Positions 1 through 11,300 of a DNA stretch of 64,000 bases are shown piece by piece. Under the pieces are notes generated by a model that made no database searches, had not been told where the DNA came from, and was given only the letters and a program-made list of their open reading frames with translations. Positions within the stretch are counted from its first letter, which is position 1. Each line of letters begins with the position of its first letter. This DNA comes from Incurvaria masculella (Eukaryota > Arthropoda > Insecta > Lepidoptera > Incurvariidae): contig OX335665.1 of assembly GCA_946894095.1 (NCBI GenBank), forward strand, positions 5,962,001 to 6,026,000. The letters are read 5' to 3'. A program made the position numbers and the translations under genes.

Positions 1-637
1 AATCGATGGTCCTGCCTGGTGGTAACAGCTCATAATGAATAATGCCCTTCCAATCCCACCACACACACAGCATCACCTTGTTGCGAGTTAACCCGGGTTT
101 CGCCACAGTCTGTGAAGCTTGACCGGCCTTTGACCACGACCTTTTTCGCACGTTCTTGTCGTACGTGATCCACTTTTCATCACCAGTTATCAGCTTCTTC
201 AAAAATGGTTCGGTTTCATTACGTCGTAATAAAGAATCACAAATGAGTACACGGTTCATTAGGTTTCTTTCAGTGAGCTCGTGAGGTACCCAAATATCGA
301 GCTTTTTTGTGTACCCAGTTTTTTTCAAATGCGCCAAAACTGTTTTGTGGTCAATTCCTAGTTCTTCAGCTACGTCGTAACTACTGATATGCCGATCTTG
401 CTCCACTTTTTCAAAAATGGCATCCATTTTATCCGTAATAGGGCGACCAGAGCGACGTGCATCTTTGACATCAAAATTTCCGGATTGAAAACGCTTAAAC
501 CAAATTTGTGCTACTCTCACAGACACTGCACTAGGTCCATAAACATCGCAAATTTTTTTCGCGGCTTGCGTTGCATTTTTACCTTTTTTGTAGTAAAATT
601 TTAAAATGTATCGAATTTCTTCATTAGATTCACTCAT
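1..637 (-). CDS. mariner transposase, N-terminal 212 codons (partial)
   Basis: This is the N-terminal part of a DD34D mariner transposase, which cuts and pastes the element at TA sites in the nucleus. The start ATG is at 637-635 and the frame is open to the window edge. It holds the helix-turn-helix DNA-binding region, the WVPHEL motif and the first catalytic Asp in GDEKW. Compared with the full copy at 57899-58924 I see two amino-acid changes: Tyr to Asp in the LGIYHK segment and Glu to Lys after ITYD. The second and third catalytic Asp lie beyond the window, so intactness cannot be judged. Confidence 0.9.
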   Translation of the reverse strand, partial: MSESNEEIRYILKFYYKKGKNATQAAKKICDVYGPSAVSVRVAQIWFKRFQSGNFDVKDARRSGRPITDKMDAIFEKVEQDRHISSYDVAEELGIDHKTVLAHLKKTGYTKKLDIWVPHELTERNLMNRVLICDSLLRRNETEPFLKKLITGDEKWITYDKNVRKRSWSKAGQASQTVAKPGLTRNKVMLCVWWDWKGIIHYELLPPGRTID

Positions 638-819
638 TTTGACAGTACGAAAAACCAATGAGAATCACACATTTTCCTAATTTGAATTTGGAATTATGTT
701 CTTTAAAATTTAAACTTTCAATGATACCAAAACCAGCCAGATACAAATAGTATAGCCAAAGAGATTTTATTACAAGTTCATACATACTATAATGCGAAAA
801 GACTTTTTCCCCGACCTAT
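1..819 (-). mobile_element. mariner transposon copy 1, cut by window start
   Basis: This is the 5' part of a mariner-family DNA transposon. It aligns without indels to the complete copy at 57824-59106 (constant offset 58287), with only a few substitutions. The outer end is the terminal inverted repeat at about 785-819, followed by a TA dinucleotide at 820-821, as expected for mariner target sites. The other end lies outside the window, so the copy is cut by the window and not shown to be truncated. Near-identity of two copies 57 kb apart indicates recent activity of the family. Confidence 0.93.
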
Positions 820-1120
820 TAAACGAATAATGTGCTCGCCACTAAAGTTATATTTTGTAATTTTCTATGTTCGAGGACTTATAGCAGACATAACTACAAA
901 CGACTTTGGCGCCATAATTTTGTCATCATTCGAGAGCGAATAGTACTAATGGTTGAATCGTAAACGTTTTTAGTCGTAGCTATGGAGCATGGACACAATG
1001 TGGTAACTTTCAGAAATCATGTTTTAATCTCAATAAACACATTTTATTGTTATAAACACAGAACACATGCAAATACACAACAAAAAACAGATACATATAA
1101 AAAAAACATGACAATTCTAC
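820..1120. other. AT-rich spacer, no gene seen
   Basis: I see no coding segment or recognisable repeat here. If the KTI12 exon at 2128-2260 is correct, this lies in its first intron. Confidence 0.5.
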
Positions 1121-1670
1121 TTAAGGTGGCCCAACCCGGCGGGCCTAACTCATTCGCGGGCACGGTACAAAACCGTGCTGTTGCGCTCTGGGACCTTCTC
1201 TGTTTCAAAGAATAAGACAGGCTCCGTGATGATGAAGATGCAACATATCTACAAAAAAGACAATGTGCATAGTGTATGATTTGGTAAAATTTACAAAAAA
1301 TTTAATTTCAAAACGACTTATAGCTAAAAGTAAACCACGACCGCTGTAGTAAAAAATCTAACAAAAACCAAATAGATTATAAATCTTGATTAAATAAGCT
1401 ATGTCTGATGACTAATCTTTTTACGATGTTCTTACTTTATCATTGCGTAATCCACCTCCAAAGTTATTGTATAAAACGCGCGAAAAATTCGAACTTTCGG
1501 ACCTTATAACTTAGAAACCAAACACAATTTTACAATGCCAATGGTCATCAGACATCTAGTTCGATGAAATAAAGCTATTTTGAGCAAAATTTTGGATCTC
1601 TGACAAGAAATATGGGCGTGATTTTCTTTCCCCTTTTGTATGGGGAGATGAGCGGGTTGGGCCACCTTAA
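1121..1670 (+). mobile_element. TTAA-flanked MITE, family TTAA-1, copy 1
   Basis: A 550-bp non-autonomous element bounded by TTAA on both sides (1121-1124 and 1667-1670). Both ends begin GGTGGCCCAACCCG reading inwards, so the terminal inverted repeats are about 15 bp. It has no convincing ORF. TTAA duplication with short terminal repeats is the pattern of piggyBac-mobilised MITEs. Other copies are at 2555-3101, 8868-9417, 27167-27690, 43728-44277 and 61661-62137. The assignment to piggyBac is inference from the TTAA target. Confidence 0.85.
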
Positions 1671-1803
1671 CCCTTACCAACAGTAATCATAAATAAAAAA
1701 GTTCTTCAAAGTCAGCTGAAGCTGCTATGGTCCCTAAGACACTTTTTCTAATACTATTTGGAAAGGGATTCCAAGACACGCGCGAAAATAAATTTTAACA
1801 GCC

Positions 1804-1910
1804 GTATTCAGAGTGGGGGACTTACTTTCATACGCCGGACTAAACCGGTTTTTGTATGGTTAGTCAGGTGATAATCTTATACTAAGTTTTGACAGGTTCC
1901 CTCTGAATAC
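1804..1910. repeat. short fold-back element, family FB-1
   Basis: An element of about 107 bp whose ends are inverted copies of GTATTCAGAG. The middle carries a second inverted repeat, around GGACTAAACCGG and GTATGGTTAGTC. Related copies occur at 3490-3560 and 5300-5385 (partial), 25712-25830, 44678-44795, 44863-44980, 45480-45598 and 53220-53335. The size and symmetry suggest a small MITE. No target duplication was established. Confidence 0.7.
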
Positions 1911-2127
1911 CACTGAAAAACATTAAATGCCTGCTAAACACGATAAAAACACGCATTTCTTTCGTGTTGCACAGTTTAAAAAAACATATTTTTGAGTCGT
2001 CCAAAAAAACAACCAAAGGTTAATTTGTAGAAGATTGATTAAGCTTAATGGGCCGGCCCGTCCCATTCTTAAGCAGCCAAGAGTCCGGAGAACCTGCGTT
2101 TTCATTCCGATGAGTACACAAACTAAC

Positions 2128-2260
2128 CTAACTTTCGTATGACTTCTTCTTCCGAAACGACGTGAACTTCTTTCTCGCGCTGCTCGAAGTACGTCTTCAA
2201 TTCGCGAGCACGGCGCGTTTTGCCGCTGCACGGTGTTCCAACGAGCACTACCAGGGGCAT
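2128..2260 (-). CDS. Kti12: KTI12 homologue, first exon only (partial gene)
   Basis: First coding exon of a homologue of KTI12, a P-loop protein that works with the Elongator complex in tRNA wobble-uridine modification. The ATG is at 2260-2258. The exon encodes 44 residues starting MPLVVLVGTPCSGKT, which contains the Walker A motif GTPCSGKT at residues 8-15 next to the start, as in KTI12 proteins. A 5' splice site (G then GTTAGT) ends the exon in phase 1 at 2128. The remaining exons, with the NYIKG-type region, are not found in 1-2127, so they must lie left of the window. Intron 1 would hold the mariner and TTAA-1 copies. Identification rests on the N-terminus only. Confidence 0.72.
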
Positions 2261-2351
2261 TTTCTTTTATTTTCCCAATTTCGTTCGATCGACTTATCGA
2301 CAGAATACAAAAAATAGTACAATGACACATGACAACTGACTAATATCACAG

Positions 2352-2469
2352 CTCTTATCCGCCAGGCGGGTCGGACGCCAAGCGACTCTATCACTACGCG
2401 ACTCGGCTCGGTGGCCACTTATTCCACATCGGGCGGCACGTTTTGCCGCATTCGGCTCTGGGGAAATAA
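2352..2469 (+). CDS. candidate terminal exon of an unrecognised gene
   Basis: A short GC-richer segment on the plus strand reads as a terminal exon. A 3' splice site (ATATCACAG) is followed by 38 codons ending in TAA at 2467-2469, and AATAAA overlaps the stop at 2465-2470. The peptide contains PPGGSDAKRLYHYATRLGG followed by HLFHIGRHVLP, which looks like real protein and not translated intron. An in-frame TAA at 2341-2343, just before the acceptor, means it must be spliced from upstream. I do not recognise the family. Upstream exons are not visible in the window, and the gene would overlap the start of the KTI12 exon on the other strand. Confidence 0.4.
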
Positions 2470-2554
2470 ATGACTTAGGACCTTTTTTAAACTTTCTGAA
2501 ATCGGTGTGCTCTCGTAGCTTATGAGAGGTATGGGTGTATGGGCAGGTAGATCT

Positions 2555-3101
2555 TTAAGGTGGCCCAACCCGGCGGGACTAACTCATTCGCGGGCACGGT
2601 ACAAAACCGTGCTGTCGCGCTCTGGGACCTTCACTGTTTCAAAGAAAAAGACAGGCTCCGTAATGAGGAAGATGCTAAATGTCCACAAAAAAGACAACGT
2701 GCATAGTGTATTTGGTAAGATTTACGAAAATTTTAATTACAAAACAACTTATAGCTAAAAGTAAACCACGACCGTTGTAGTCCAAAATCTAACAAAAACC
2801 AAATAGATTTTAAATCTTGATTAAATAAGCTATGTCTGATGACTAATCTTTTTAAGATGTTCTTACTTTATCATTGCGTAATCCACCTCCAAAGTTACTG
2901 TATAAAACGCGCGAAAAATTCGAACTTTCGGACCTTATAACTTAGAAACCAAAAACAAATTTAAAATGCCAATGGTCATCAGACATCTAGTTTGATCAAG
3001 TAAAGCTATTTTGAGCAAAATGTTTGATCTCTGGCAAGAAATATGGGCGTGATCTTCTTTCCCCTTTTGTATGGGGAGATGAGCGGGATGGGCCACCTTA
3101 A
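2555..3101 (+). mobile_element. TTAA-1 MITE, copy 2
   Basis: A 547-bp copy in the same orientation as 1121-1670, with TTAA at 2555-2558 and 3098-3101. It differs from copy 1 by scattered substitutions and small indels. No coding capacity. Confidence 0.85.
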
Positions 3102-4314
3102 ATCGTTAAAAAAGCTTTATACACAGTTTGTAGCGTTCAGTAGACATACCACTATAGGAGATTTATATGTATTTGTAAGATTATAATCAAATTCAAATTC
3201 AAAATCTGTTCATTACGTTTCACAAAAATAAAAAAGGGATGTGGTTAGAAGTCGAGCTTCTATCGCGTGAATTCGATGACGAAAATAAACTTCAACATAA
3301 ATCTCTGAGGATCGATTCAGTTAAATTTCCTCTTGCCAGGGCGGAACTTTTGTGATCATAGTGTACCATTATAACAAGTCACAGCAGACGCAGAAACTGT
3401 ATTGGCGTTTTTAGGCAACTGTACATGGATGGCTCATACCACACTGATGCACTCCGTTCGTATTTGTATACATTTTGAGGTAGGTTCCAACCTAACCTAA
3501 CCATACAAAAACCGGCTTAGTCCGGCGGGTTAAAGTTAGTCCACCCTCTCTGAATAAAGCTGAATGAGATTAACCAAATATAATACGAACTTATATTTTT
3601 GTAAAAAACTGGCACAGCTCCCGTGCTGAGAGACCAAAGGTAGTCAGAAAAGCCAAATACCCTCGCAAATACCTCGCCTCGCGAAGACACGCTCAGCGAG
3701 GAAACCATACCTGTGACCACAGAAATCTGAATTAGTATATTCCGATTTCTGTACCTGTGACCATACACAATCGGATTGCGGATTGCGGAACGAACTTGTT
3801 CAAATTATTACGCTTGAAGGTTCCCAGGTTATAGGTACGAGGGAAGACACCTAAATATGTAATTTAAACTTAAAGGTAAAAAACGTTTTCTAAAACAGCC
3901 GAAATTTCAGCTGTAATTAAAATACCGTGTTACCTTTTTAAATTTCGAGGCTCATTCGCCGGACAAAATGTGCGCCGGACCTGGGATCACCAGAGCTTTC
4001 ACTTCAAATTGCCTGCTCACTTTATTTTCTTTAGTTTTATTTTCATTATATTCTTATCTCCAGTTTCAATAAATATAATACCTACTACTTAGACTACATT
4101 TTAAGACCTGTTACGTATTTTTAAACACATTTTATTTGAAATAGAGACAAATTCAATATATCTGCTTGTTCAAAAAGAACTTGAGAATTATATTTCTTTT
4201 CAACGAAATGTCAAGAAAATGCATGATTTACGTATTGTGTTATTATCGTCAAAGAATTAAAGTAGATTACACACTTAATAGTTCCTCAAGTGTATAAAAC
4301 TACACACATAAGCC
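3102..4314. other. non-coding stretch with repeat fragments
   Basis: No gene is supported. It holds a SINE-1 fragment near 3405-3450, a partial FB-1 copy near 3490-3560 preceded by two TTAGG-type repeats, and a fragment near 3625-3715 of a dispersed repeat also seen near 6935-6995, 31320-31375 and 56425-56495 (the latter share a CTCAGCGAGG-like core). The rest is AT-rich sequence without recognisable structure. Confidence 0.5.
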
Positions 4315-4740
4315 TAAGATAACTCCACTTTCGAGCGTTAGCTTTATGAAAGCGTGACGCAGTTTTACGTGACGTTACAATTTTATGTGATTCCGGGGTT
4401 ATCTCGTAACGCTAACGCTCGAAAGTGGAGTTATTTATTAGCGGAATCAGGCTACAGATGGTTTTATCCACTAATAGATAACTCCACTTTCGAGCGTTAA
4501 CGTTATGAGATAACATAACATTTGATACAATTTTGCGTGATTCCGGGGTTATCTCGTAACGCTAACGCTCGAAAGTGCAGTTATTTATTAGCGGAATCAG
4601 GCTACAGACGGCTTTATCCACTAATAGATAACTCTACTTTCGAGCGTTAGCGTTATGAGATAACACACAATTTATACTGTTATGATACAATTGATAACTG
4701 GAGTTATCTATTAACGGACTTACGCTACAGGTCGCAGACT
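4315..4740. repeat. cluster of tandem inverted repeats
   Basis: Direct and inverted copies of one segment alternate. A forward copy starting ATAACTCCACTTTCGAGCG occurs near 4319, 4476 and 4627, and its reverse complement near 4400 and 4552. Adjacent copies can fold into long hairpins of about 35 bp or more. The spacing is about 155 bp. It resembles a tandemly repeated fold-back element. Confidence 0.75.
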
Positions 4741-5809
4741 GTTCGAAATATCGTTAATTTTAACAAAAAGGCGCGCCCACGCCGAAATCAATCATTCAGT
4801 ATCGACTGACAGCATTCTTGGTGCGCGTTCGAACAACTGGGTGACCTACCCTCCTACTGGCGCACGCGCGTGCTGTACGAGCGCACTCGCTCGTAGTGAC
4901 ATTGAAGTGTCAGCGAGAGGTCAGCCGCGAATGCAGGCGCCAGTACAAAATGGGCTACTTGTTTGAGAAGGGCAAGGCTGTAGCGAGCTATTTTGCGTAC
5001 GATCACCCCACTACATTTTACTGCACTCGGCTCATAAGGGCTGTAGCGTGATGTTAAATAACTTAAACACATTCCCCAAGAACTGGGCTATCCGATGCAA
5101 ACACCTACCGTTAGTTTCAGAATGTAGCTCGTTCAAATAAACAAACTGAAACCAATCAAACTCTTTAACTTTATTATGTTAGTATAGATAGGTAGAAATA
5201 GATGTATTGATTATGCAGCTCGTCGTCTAGGGCAGCGGTGCCCAACTCATATTGATCAAGGGCTTTTTTGAAAATCCCGATACGCCACTCTGGCACCGTA
5301 CGCCGTACGCCGGACTAAATCGGTTTTTGTATGGCTAGTATCGTACTAAGTTTTGACCGGTTCTCTCCGAATACGACTGCAAGATATTAATGCCACCGAA
5401 TTATAGCTTTAACACCTGCTCAATTCCAATTAAGTACTTAGCAAATTAATGACAATCTTCAATGCCGCATCCGGTCCATCAAACGAGAACTATATCCATC
5501 GAAACCAGTTTGCACTGAAACTAGCGCTTATGCACTAATCCTTATTACGGCCTGTCCACGCCTTCTTGTCCGACGGCGCAGCGTTCGATGCACACGATGC
5601 ACTCGTAACTTCCAGCTTTTATCTAGACAGAGTGTTTTTTTTTTAATAAAAACATTTCGGATTCTTCAAAAGAGTGATTTTCTGTGGTTTACGCATCCAG
5701 AAAAATAGGCGCCACAGTCATCGCAATTTCTGCTATAACTCCGCAAAATAGGAAGTTACCAAATATAGCTATTAGCTAAATATAGTATTGAATGTCATAC
5801 AACCTTTTT
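4741..5809. other. non-coding stretch, no confident gene
   Basis: The segment 4780-5060 is GC-richer and contains a possible arthropod initiator TCAGT at about 4796. A plus-strand open stretch near 4940-5050 includes KMGYLFEKGKAVASYF, which I cannot assign. An FB-1 copy lies near 5300-5385. Nothing else is recognisable. Confidence 0.4.
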
Positions 5810-6140
5810 AGGGTTCCGTACCCAAAGGGTGAAAACGGAACCCTATTACTAAGCCTCCGCTGTCCGCCCGTCCGTCCGTCCGTCCGTCCGTCCGTCCGTC
5901 CGTCCGTCCGTCCGTCTGTCCGCCTGTCACAGGGCTGTATCTCAGTAACCGTAACAGGTAGACAGCTGAAATTTTCACAGAGTGTGTATTTATTTTGCCG
6001 CTATAACAACAAATAGGTAAGATAAAAAAATAATTAAAATTAAAGGGGGCTCCCATACAAAAAACGTGATTTTTTTGTTTTTTTTTCTACGATGGTACGG
6101 AACCCTTCGTGTGCGAGTCCGACTCGCACTTGGCCGGTTT
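5810..6140 (+). mobile_element. microsatellite-bearing non-autonomous element HINE-1, copy 1
   Basis: A dispersed element of about 300 bp. One end is a hairpin of GGTTCCGT and ACGGAACC around a short loop. The middle carries a (CCGT)n microsatellite. The other end has a second hairpin (GCGAGTC/GACTCGC) and terminates GGCCGGTTTTT. Read in reverse, the hairpin end finishes in CTAA. A 3' hairpin plus CTRR-type end, a core microsatellite and no target duplication fit Helentron-associated interspersed elements; that class assignment is inference. Other copies: 18517-18826, 39944-40241, 43046-43341, 46208-46516, 49257-49543, 49612-49751, 54294-54590 and 59156-59450. Confidence 0.75.
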
Positions 6141-6264
6141 TTTTAATAGGCAATAATATATCAGATCATTATATTTCATTACGCAAAATGTTGCTTATAT
6201 AAATATACTCGTATAACATGAGTTTTGGCTCAAAATCGGAGCTTTGGAGGAATTTTGTTGGCAG

Positions 6265-6530
6265 TAGCTTTAGACAACTCCGAAGCCTTTGACCGTGGTT
6301 GGCAACGAGGAGTACTCGGCAATCTCCTGTCCTTCGGCTTTCCACCCAAGCTTTGTTAATGGATCACCAGCTTCCTGTTGGTCCGATTCGGGCGACTTCC
6401 CGATTAGGGCTGGTGTCCCGCAGGGCTCTGTTCTGTCACCAACGCTATTTTTAATTTCCATCAACGATTTACTGACCGTAGACATGATTCACAATAACGC
6501 TGATGACAGCACGGACCATTTTTTTATGTA
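6265..6530 (+). pseudogene. LINE reverse-transcriptase remnant
   Basis: Translated segments match the palm region of Jockey/CR1-like non-LTR reverse transcriptases. FDRGWQRGVLGNLLSFG comes first; then, in another frame, RAGVPQGSVLSPTLFLI; then an ADDST motif that corresponds to the catalytic YADDS. Stops and frame changes make it non-functional. A SINE-1 copy begins at its right end. The same RT region is repeated in the remnant at 12560-13370. Confidence 0.8.
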
Positions 6531-6895
6531 ACTGGACATGGATGGCTAATACCAAACTGAACATCAAATATTAGCCTGACACACCACATGGTAACTAGAG
6601 GCAATGCCAGGACCTTCCTTATTTTGCTCGGCTACATTGAACTGGATGTAAATCACGGACAATTTTTCATTGCCGCTTTTGCCATCGTTCGTTCAATTCG
6701 ATGGTGCCAACCCGGGCGTAATGAACCCTACCTCCTAGTAAGTAAGGAAGGGGACCTACAGTTTTACGTGGAATCCGAACCACGGCCAGCCTCAACGGTT
6801 AAAAATGGTCACCCTTCCAGGACCCAACCGCTCACAGAGGGGCTTTAAAAAGCGTATCTAATCGCAAGGCGTCGCACCACTAGGCTATCGAGGCA
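6519..6895 (-). repeat. tRNA-derived SINE-1, copy
   Basis: A SINE on the minus strand. The T-run at the left (6519-6526) is the A-tail. The right end reads, on the minus strand, as a tRNA-like head with a pol III box A resembling TAGCCTAGTGG. The body includes the conserved segments around CTACATTGAACTGGATG and CCAACCCGGGCG. Other copies lie at 11172-11336, 11575-11815, 12789-13188, 29417-29822, 30098-30440, 41930-42345, 43487-44637, 47095-47240, 48198-48675 and 55060-55195. Confidence 0.75.
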
Positions 6896-8322
6896 GATGA
6901 AAGTGACGAGCATGAGAGATATGTCAGGTATAGTCCGCAAATCCGCTGGTATGGTGCCTCGCTGAGCGTGGTTTCGCGAGGCGAGGTGTATTTGGTCCTC
7001 AGCACAGCCACCAATACCGGTTTTTTAATAAAACATAATAATAAAATAACCGATAAAAATCCATCGTTTCTACATCAGAGAATTTTACAAACTAGAATAG
7101 GTTTTTTTACGTAATAATTACGTAATCTTGAGTTATATCTCTGGATCAATATTGCATTGTTGAATGACCAGCAGAGCAATGTCGTCTGGCGCTCTGCAGC
7201 CAAGGTCCTAAATACCTCGATCTGACCTTCCATCCATATGTGCAGAGAAAAAATGCTCGATAGATCATTTGGAAGACATTATTCAGGAGCGAGCCATTAA
7301 GAATATCAATCTGAAGAAATTCAAATGGAAACAATTGAACATAACATACCATAAATAAAAATAATGATATGACATTATTCAGGTATGTAGTCCCATGGGT
7401 ACAGTACAGTAATTACAGATCCACATATTTAACATTCAAATATAATTTACAATTTCATAAAATCCGAAACAAAAATGTAATTTGAAATAAGTTTAATCAT
7501 TATTTATAAATACATCACACATACGATTGATCAATTTGACAATTTGAAATGATATTGTAGGAATATCAATCACACATAATGATATAAAGTTGGTAACAGC
7601 ATCGGAAAAGTATGCGCTCCATAGAAACGTAGTTTACTTACTCATAATTAGCAAACCAGTGGTTCCAAAATACTTCATATTTGACATTTTTTAAAATCAA
7701 AACCGAGGCAAATCTTCACACATTTTCAAGGATGCATTTTTCAAAGATATTCGTGATTTGATAATAGATACCAATCTTGTAGTAAATTGGAATAGTGATT
7801 TTCAAATGATATATTCATACATACGTTTGGTATGTGTAGCGTAATCTTTTGACTGAATTCACGTAAAAACAGGCTGGACATGGATTGATAAGATTATTCA
7901 TAAGCAAATAAACACGATGAGGTGTCGAATCGGTGTCGGTGATGAGGTTTCGCGGTGTCCGAAAATATGCGAACACCAATCAGAAAATTGACAGGAAATG
8001 TTCCATAGTTTAGGGGAATTACATTCAAATCAGTTTGGTCAAATGTGTTATTTTTCTCATTTACCTATACCCGAAACTAGTATGCCCTTCAAAATATTTG
8101 TTGCTCTTTAAATGATGATCTTGGTCTATTACTGCACAACCTTGGCCTGAGATCAATACACGTTCTAAATTCAAATTCAATAGCAGTATAATTGATTTAG
8201 TAATCCGATAGGCAGCTCAGTCCTGGCCGGGCAGTGACCCGATATACTATTTTACTTCAATTATTAGGTTAATGTAATTTATTAAGCAAAAAAAGTGATA
8301 AATAGGAAAATATTAATTTAAA
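6896..8322. other. AT-rich upstream region of the CBM14 gene
   Basis: No gene is seen. The segment 6935-7010 is a fragment of a dispersed repeat, and 7650-7860 contains short stretches resembling TTAA-2 MITE interiors. A possible arthropod initiator, TCAGT at 8217-8221, lies 104 bp before the start codon at 8323. No TATA box or clear downstream promoter element accompanies it. Confidence 0.4.
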
Positions 8323-8350
8323 ATGAAGTGTGTTTTTGTGATTGTGGCAG
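8323..8350 (+). CDS. CBM14 gene exon 1
   Basis: Encodes residues 1-9 plus one base (phase 1), the start of the signal peptide, and ends at a GTTTGT 5' splice site. The ATG follows an AT-rich leader ending in TTTAAA. It is too short to be found without the downstream phase match: G plus CG from exon 2 makes Ala10. Confidence 0.82.
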
Positions 8351-11300
8351 GTTTGTGCATTGTGTATTCTTAATTTCTGTTGGGGTTTCTACCACAGAAA
8401 CCTGTAAGGTCGGAAAAACGTGTCATAAAGTGTTTAAAATATATGCAATATTTGATACGGGGGCCTTTTGCATCCACTTTTGATTAGCTTAATTGCCACA
8501 TATTAAGGTGGGCCCGTAAGCATCAGAAAATTACTCTCCCTATACAAACGTAGTTTAATAATCATTTGAAAACCACTGTTCCAATTTGCTTGATATTTGG
8601 GACTTAATATCAGGCAACAAATATATATGTCTGTACGTGTTGGTTTTTTCAAAAAATGGATCACACAACAGAGAAAAGAAAAATTGTATGAAGATTTTAT
8701 TTTGCTTGTTATTTGACTTGCTTTAGATATTTCAGCAAAACAAAAACGTGCAGACACAGATATTTATTGTAGGATATTAGATACTAAATATCAAGCAAAT
8801 CGGAACAGTGTTTTTGAAATGATTAGTAAACTACGTTTGTATGGGGAACATAGCTTACGGGCCGTTCTTAAGGTGGCCCATCCCGCTCATCTGCCCATAC
8901 AAAAGGGGAAAGAAGACCACGCCCATATTTCTTGTCAGAGATCCAAAATTTTGCTCAAAATAGCTTTATTTGATCGAACTAGATGTCTGATGACCGTTGG
9001 CATTGTAAAATTGTGGTTGGTTTCTAAGTTATAAGGTCCGAAAGTTCGAATTTTTCGCGCGTTTTATACAATAACTTTGGAGGTGGATTACGCAATGATA
9101 AAGTAAGAACATTTTAAAAAGATTGGTCATCAGACATAACTTATTTAATCAAGATTTATGATCTAGTTGGTTTTTGTTAGATTTTTGACTACAGCGGTCG
9201 TGGTTTACTTTTAGCTATAAGACGTTTTGAAATTAAAATTTTCGTAAATCTTACCAAATCATACACTATGCACATTGTCTTTTTTGTGGACATGTTGCAT
9301 CTTCCTCATCAGGGAGCCTGTCTTATTCTTTGAAACAGAGAAGGTCCCAGAGCGCAACAGCACGGTTTTGTACCGTGCCCGCGAATGAGTTGGGCCCGCC
9401 GGGTTGGGCCACCTTAAGATGGTTATACAAGCCAATGCGAATGGTTTGATTGCGTTAAGTTCCTGATGGAATGAGAAAATTAAAAAAAAAACATGTATAA
9501 TTCCAGCTAACGTACTATCAAAACAGAAAGAAAAATGTTACAGAAATTGATATTTTATGCATGGAATTTTTTTTTAATTCAGGTCTCAAATATATTATTT
9601 TTCAAGTTTGCGGCTTATGTTGATAATAACTAATATTTATTTTAATAACATTTCAAAGATCTTAACATTATCTATCCATTCAGCGAAGAATATGTTAAAC
9701 TTTTCCAAATTTCTTTAGCGAAACAATGAAAAAAACCGGTTTCACGCGTTATGCGGGTTGGTCACATTTAGAAATAATGATTTCGAGCTGCTCTAACTAA
9801 GCGACGTCGGGCTCTGGCTATCTCGTTTTAATCGCAACAATTGGTCCAAAATGTATAGGTATGAGGATGCTCTTAAGGTCGGCCCGTAAGCACCTGAAAA
9901 TTTCGCCTCCTATACAAACGTAGTTTACTAATCATTTGAAAACCAATGTTCCAACTTACTTGATATTTGGTATCTAATATTAGGCTACAAATATCTGTGT
10001 CTGCATGCCTTTGTTTTTTCGGTAAATGTATTCTGGGTCAAACCATAGAGAAAACAAAATTCGTATGAAGATTTTCTTTTTGCTTTCATTTCATTCGGTT
10101 TGGATTTTTCAAAAAAACAAAAGCATGCAGACACAGATATTTGTTACCTGATATTAGATATTAAATATCAATTTAATTGGAATAGCGGTTTCCAAATTAT
10201 TAGTAAACTACGTTTGTATGGGGAGCATAGCTTTCGGGCCGTTCTTAAGGGCCTTTCTTAGTAGCTTGCAATCAATAACAATACAAGATAATCAGCGCTT
10301 TAGTAATCACCCTTCCCGGCGGGCCTAACTCATTCGCGTAACGTCATGCTATTAGCCCACCATTGTCTACGCCTTCCCTATGGTTGAGTGGTGAGGAATA
10401 AGAATGCATAAGGAATATGGCGCAAAGCCTTCGCATCACGCAGCCATCTTGTGTACCCCAGCGCTGTCGGTCGCTTGCGGCCAGCTGCCGCGCGACCCGT
10501 ACCACTCGCTGCACCTGCCCGGCGCGTACCGTCACTACAAGGCACTCGGGCAGTACCAGTATCGCGCCGCCGCCGCCAGCTGCGTGGGCACCCAGCGCGG
10601 GTACCGCGCCGACGTGGCCAGCGGCTGTGAGGTGCGCGCAGAGATTATGTCATGTGTGCCGATCCCGTAGTCCCAGCTGTCACCTAAATTGGCGTTCACG
10701 CCAAACCGATCAACTGGCGTTTTCAAATGTATGGAGAAATTGAAGAGCGCGCGCAGTGGGCGTTAAACGAACTAACATTTGCGAGTCCGAGTTTGATTTG
10801 ACAGCCTACTCACCGTCGACGGTGCCGTTTACGGCGACTCCGCGTTTTCATGCAAATTGGAAGTCCGAGTTTGACTTTGACAGCTTGAATAAGTAAAACC
10901 ACAGAATAATTAGTAAACATTTGTATGGGGTTTGACGTTTTTTTACGTAACTTCGAAGTTCCGTACGTAAATGCCAATTTAGGTGGCAACTCCGACTGAC
11001 CACTCTGGTTTTACGAAGTGTAAACTGGGCATGGATCCGCTCCGCTCCGCTGACCCGTGCGCTTACAGCTCTCAATGATATATCCGACAAAATAGACATC
11101 TATGCTTGCACTCAAGCCGAGTTACAGAATGCAGTTACTGTTTACTTTAAAGCTGCATCGTTTTTAAACCCTCCCATCCAGTAAGCAAGGAACCCACCAG
11201 TTTTACTTGGAATCCGAAGCACGGCCAGCGTCAACGGTTGAAAATGGTCACCCATCCAGAACATAGCCGCGCTCAGAGGTGCTTCACCCAGCTCATCGAA

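Noticed and set aside
389..604. 71-codon plus-strand frame, repeated at 58676-58891
   Set aside because: Antisense to the mariner transposase in both copies.
10344..10743. Alternative frames over CBM14 exon 2
   Set aside because: The true frame is fixed by splice phases and six-cysteine spacing.
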